Shown here: positions 63,431 to 64,000 of the stretch, piece after piece
How the letters are laid out: every line of letters begins with the position of its first letter
Position numbering within the stretch: position 1 is the stretch's first letter
Source of the DNA: Flavobacteriaceae bacterium MAR_2009_75
GTDB taxonomy: Bacteria > Bacteroidota > Bacteroidia > Flavobacteriales > Flavobacteriaceae
NCBI GenBank assembly: GCA_002813285.1
Contig: PHTZ01000001.1
Span: 3,285,501 to 3,349,500 of the forward strand
Length of the DNA stretch: 64,000 bases
Direction: 5' to 3'
Made by a program: the position numbers and the translations under genes
Notes under the pieces: generated by a model
Database searches by the model: none
Seen by the model: only the letters and a program-made list of their open reading frames with translations
Told to the model about the DNA's origin: nothing

Positions 63431-63491
63431 TTTATGTATATGGAAAGTTGCGGGTTTGCACTTATTAGCTATGTTTTATACCCAATGTTAC
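63429..63491. repeat. Inverted-repeat element G
   Basis: The left arm (63429-63451) has CGTTTATGTATATGGAAAG then TTGC. The right arm (63468-63491), on the opposite strand, has GTAACATTGGGTATAAAACA then TAGC. The arms match the pattern of elements A to F. It lies 38 bases after the SDR stop and abuts the folded block at 63185-63430. Confidence 0.4.
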
Positions 63492-63528
63492 CTACTGCCA
63501 TTTTTTAGATGTTTCTTTTTGTTTTTTG

Positions 63529-64000
63529 TTATTCTGTAAATGTGGTTTTTGTAAGTTCAAGGCTGCCACTCCACAGGTCTCTTTGAAAAACCTTGCTATA
63601 AGAATCAACAGATGTTTTAACAACTTTTCCATCCGAGAAATAAATTCCTTTTAAGTCTTTGTACTTCTCAGAATACGCAAGGTTTGCTAAATTTCTTCCC
63701 GCTTGAGCTGGTGTATGTATGTTGCTTTTTATTAGGGTCAAAACAGGGAATACGTTTTTCCATAAAAATCGCATTACAGGTGTGTAAGTTCTTGCAAGAC
63801 CTGTACCTGGTGTCATTCCTGGGTCATAAGCATTTACTCGGATATTTGTGTGCTTTAATCGCTCTTGTAATTCATATGTGGTCATTATGTTACACAATTT
63901 TGAAGTAGAATACCTTCTTTGTCCAACTATGTTAGGTTTTTCGGAAGTTTCTTTTGGGAAAGCAAGCTCTTGAACACTGGTATAAATAGGTGGTTCTATT
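63529..64000 (-). CDS. Short-chain dehydrogenase/reductase, partial (5' end beyond the window)
   Basis: The frame is open from the stop at 63529 to the window edge, about 157 codons. It contains the SDR catalytic YxxxK as RRYSTSKLCNIMTTYELQ, followed by the usual NAYDPGMTPGTGLARTY segment after the active site. The cofactor-binding GxxxGxG part lies outside the window. It most resembles WW-oxidoreductase/protochlorophyllide-reductase-like SDRs; the substrate is unknown. The previously possible short start near 63897 is internal to this protein. Confidence 0.9.
   Translation of the reverse strand, partial: IEPPIYTSVQELAFPKETSEKPNIVGQRRYSTSKLCNIMTTYELQERLKHTNIRVNAYDPGMTPGTGLARTYTPVMRFLWKNVFPVLTLIKSNIHTPAQAGRNLANLAYSEKYKDLKGIYFSDGKVVKTSVDSYSKVFQRDLWSGSLELTKTTFTE

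Noticed and set aside
53556-63491. Classical integron attC sites
   Set aside because: Arms do not end in RYYYAAC and GTTRRRY core sites in the required positions, and no integron integrase is in the window.

Overview
The window is a chromosomal segment of a Bacteroidota member, most likely a marine Flavobacteriaceae. Evidence: the S10/spc/alpha ribosomal-protein cluster passes directly from secY to infA; most genes lack a Shine-Dalgarno sequence; several promoters carry the Bacteroidota -7 motif TAnnTTTG; and the gene content is typical (DUF5686/CarboxypepD_reg outer-membrane protein, LytS/LytTR pair, CtlX, DUF3050 and YHYH proteins). Genus cannot be fixed from the sequence alone.

Layout. 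1-9.6 kb: ribosomal-protein operon from the 3' end of rplP to rplQ, with secY, infA, rpmJ and rpoA, closed by a strong terminator. 9.6-21.4 kb: housekeeping metabolism: an exported protein of unknown function, carA, eno, a GT5 glycogen/starch synthase, citrate synthase, an arginine/citrulline module (DDAH-type hydrolase, ACT protein, ctlX, Lrp regulator), and metE. 21.5-24.8 kb: exported molybdenum hydroxylase (diheme cytochrome c, 2Fe-2S subunit, Tat-exported molybdopterin subunit). 24.8-30.8 kb: a six-gene operon of exported proteins or lipoproteins (EF-hand, two YHYH proteins, a membrane-anchored protein, a MORN/YwqK-like protein, SCO1/SenC), divergent from a LytS-type kinase and LytTR regulator. 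The shared intergenic region holds 10-bp direct repeats 21 bp apart, as expected for a LytTR binding site. 30.8-36.4 kb: phosphotriesterase-like and DUF3050 pair, two decayed genes (MarR and a small membrane protein), and two divergent operons containing methyltransferases, a CPYC flavoprotein and a Fur-family regulator. 36.5-50.1 kb: HU, RluA, a nucleoside transporter, a bifunctional nuclease, etfBA, pdhB, an outer-membrane DUF5686 protein, and soluble and membrane pyrophosphatases side by side. 50.5-52 kb: a PQQ-type sugar dehydrogenase.

52-64 kb is an accessory region: mostly minus-strand single genes (M20 peptidase, class A beta-lactamase-like, PhzF, HxlR with a divergent alpha/beta hydrolase, SnoaL, two AraC regulators, aldo/keto reductase, a frameshifted epoxide hydrolase, DUF4287, NTF2-like, and a partial SDR). 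Several of these genes are separated by degenerate inverted-repeat elements that I do not see between core genes, plus one GC-rich, highly folded block near 63.2-63.4 kb.

The strongest candidates for under-described biology are the YHYH/EF-hand/SCO operon with its putative LytTR operator, the inverted-repeat family of the accessory region, the tandem HxlR operators, the perfect palindrome before etfB, and a folded leader before rpsD.
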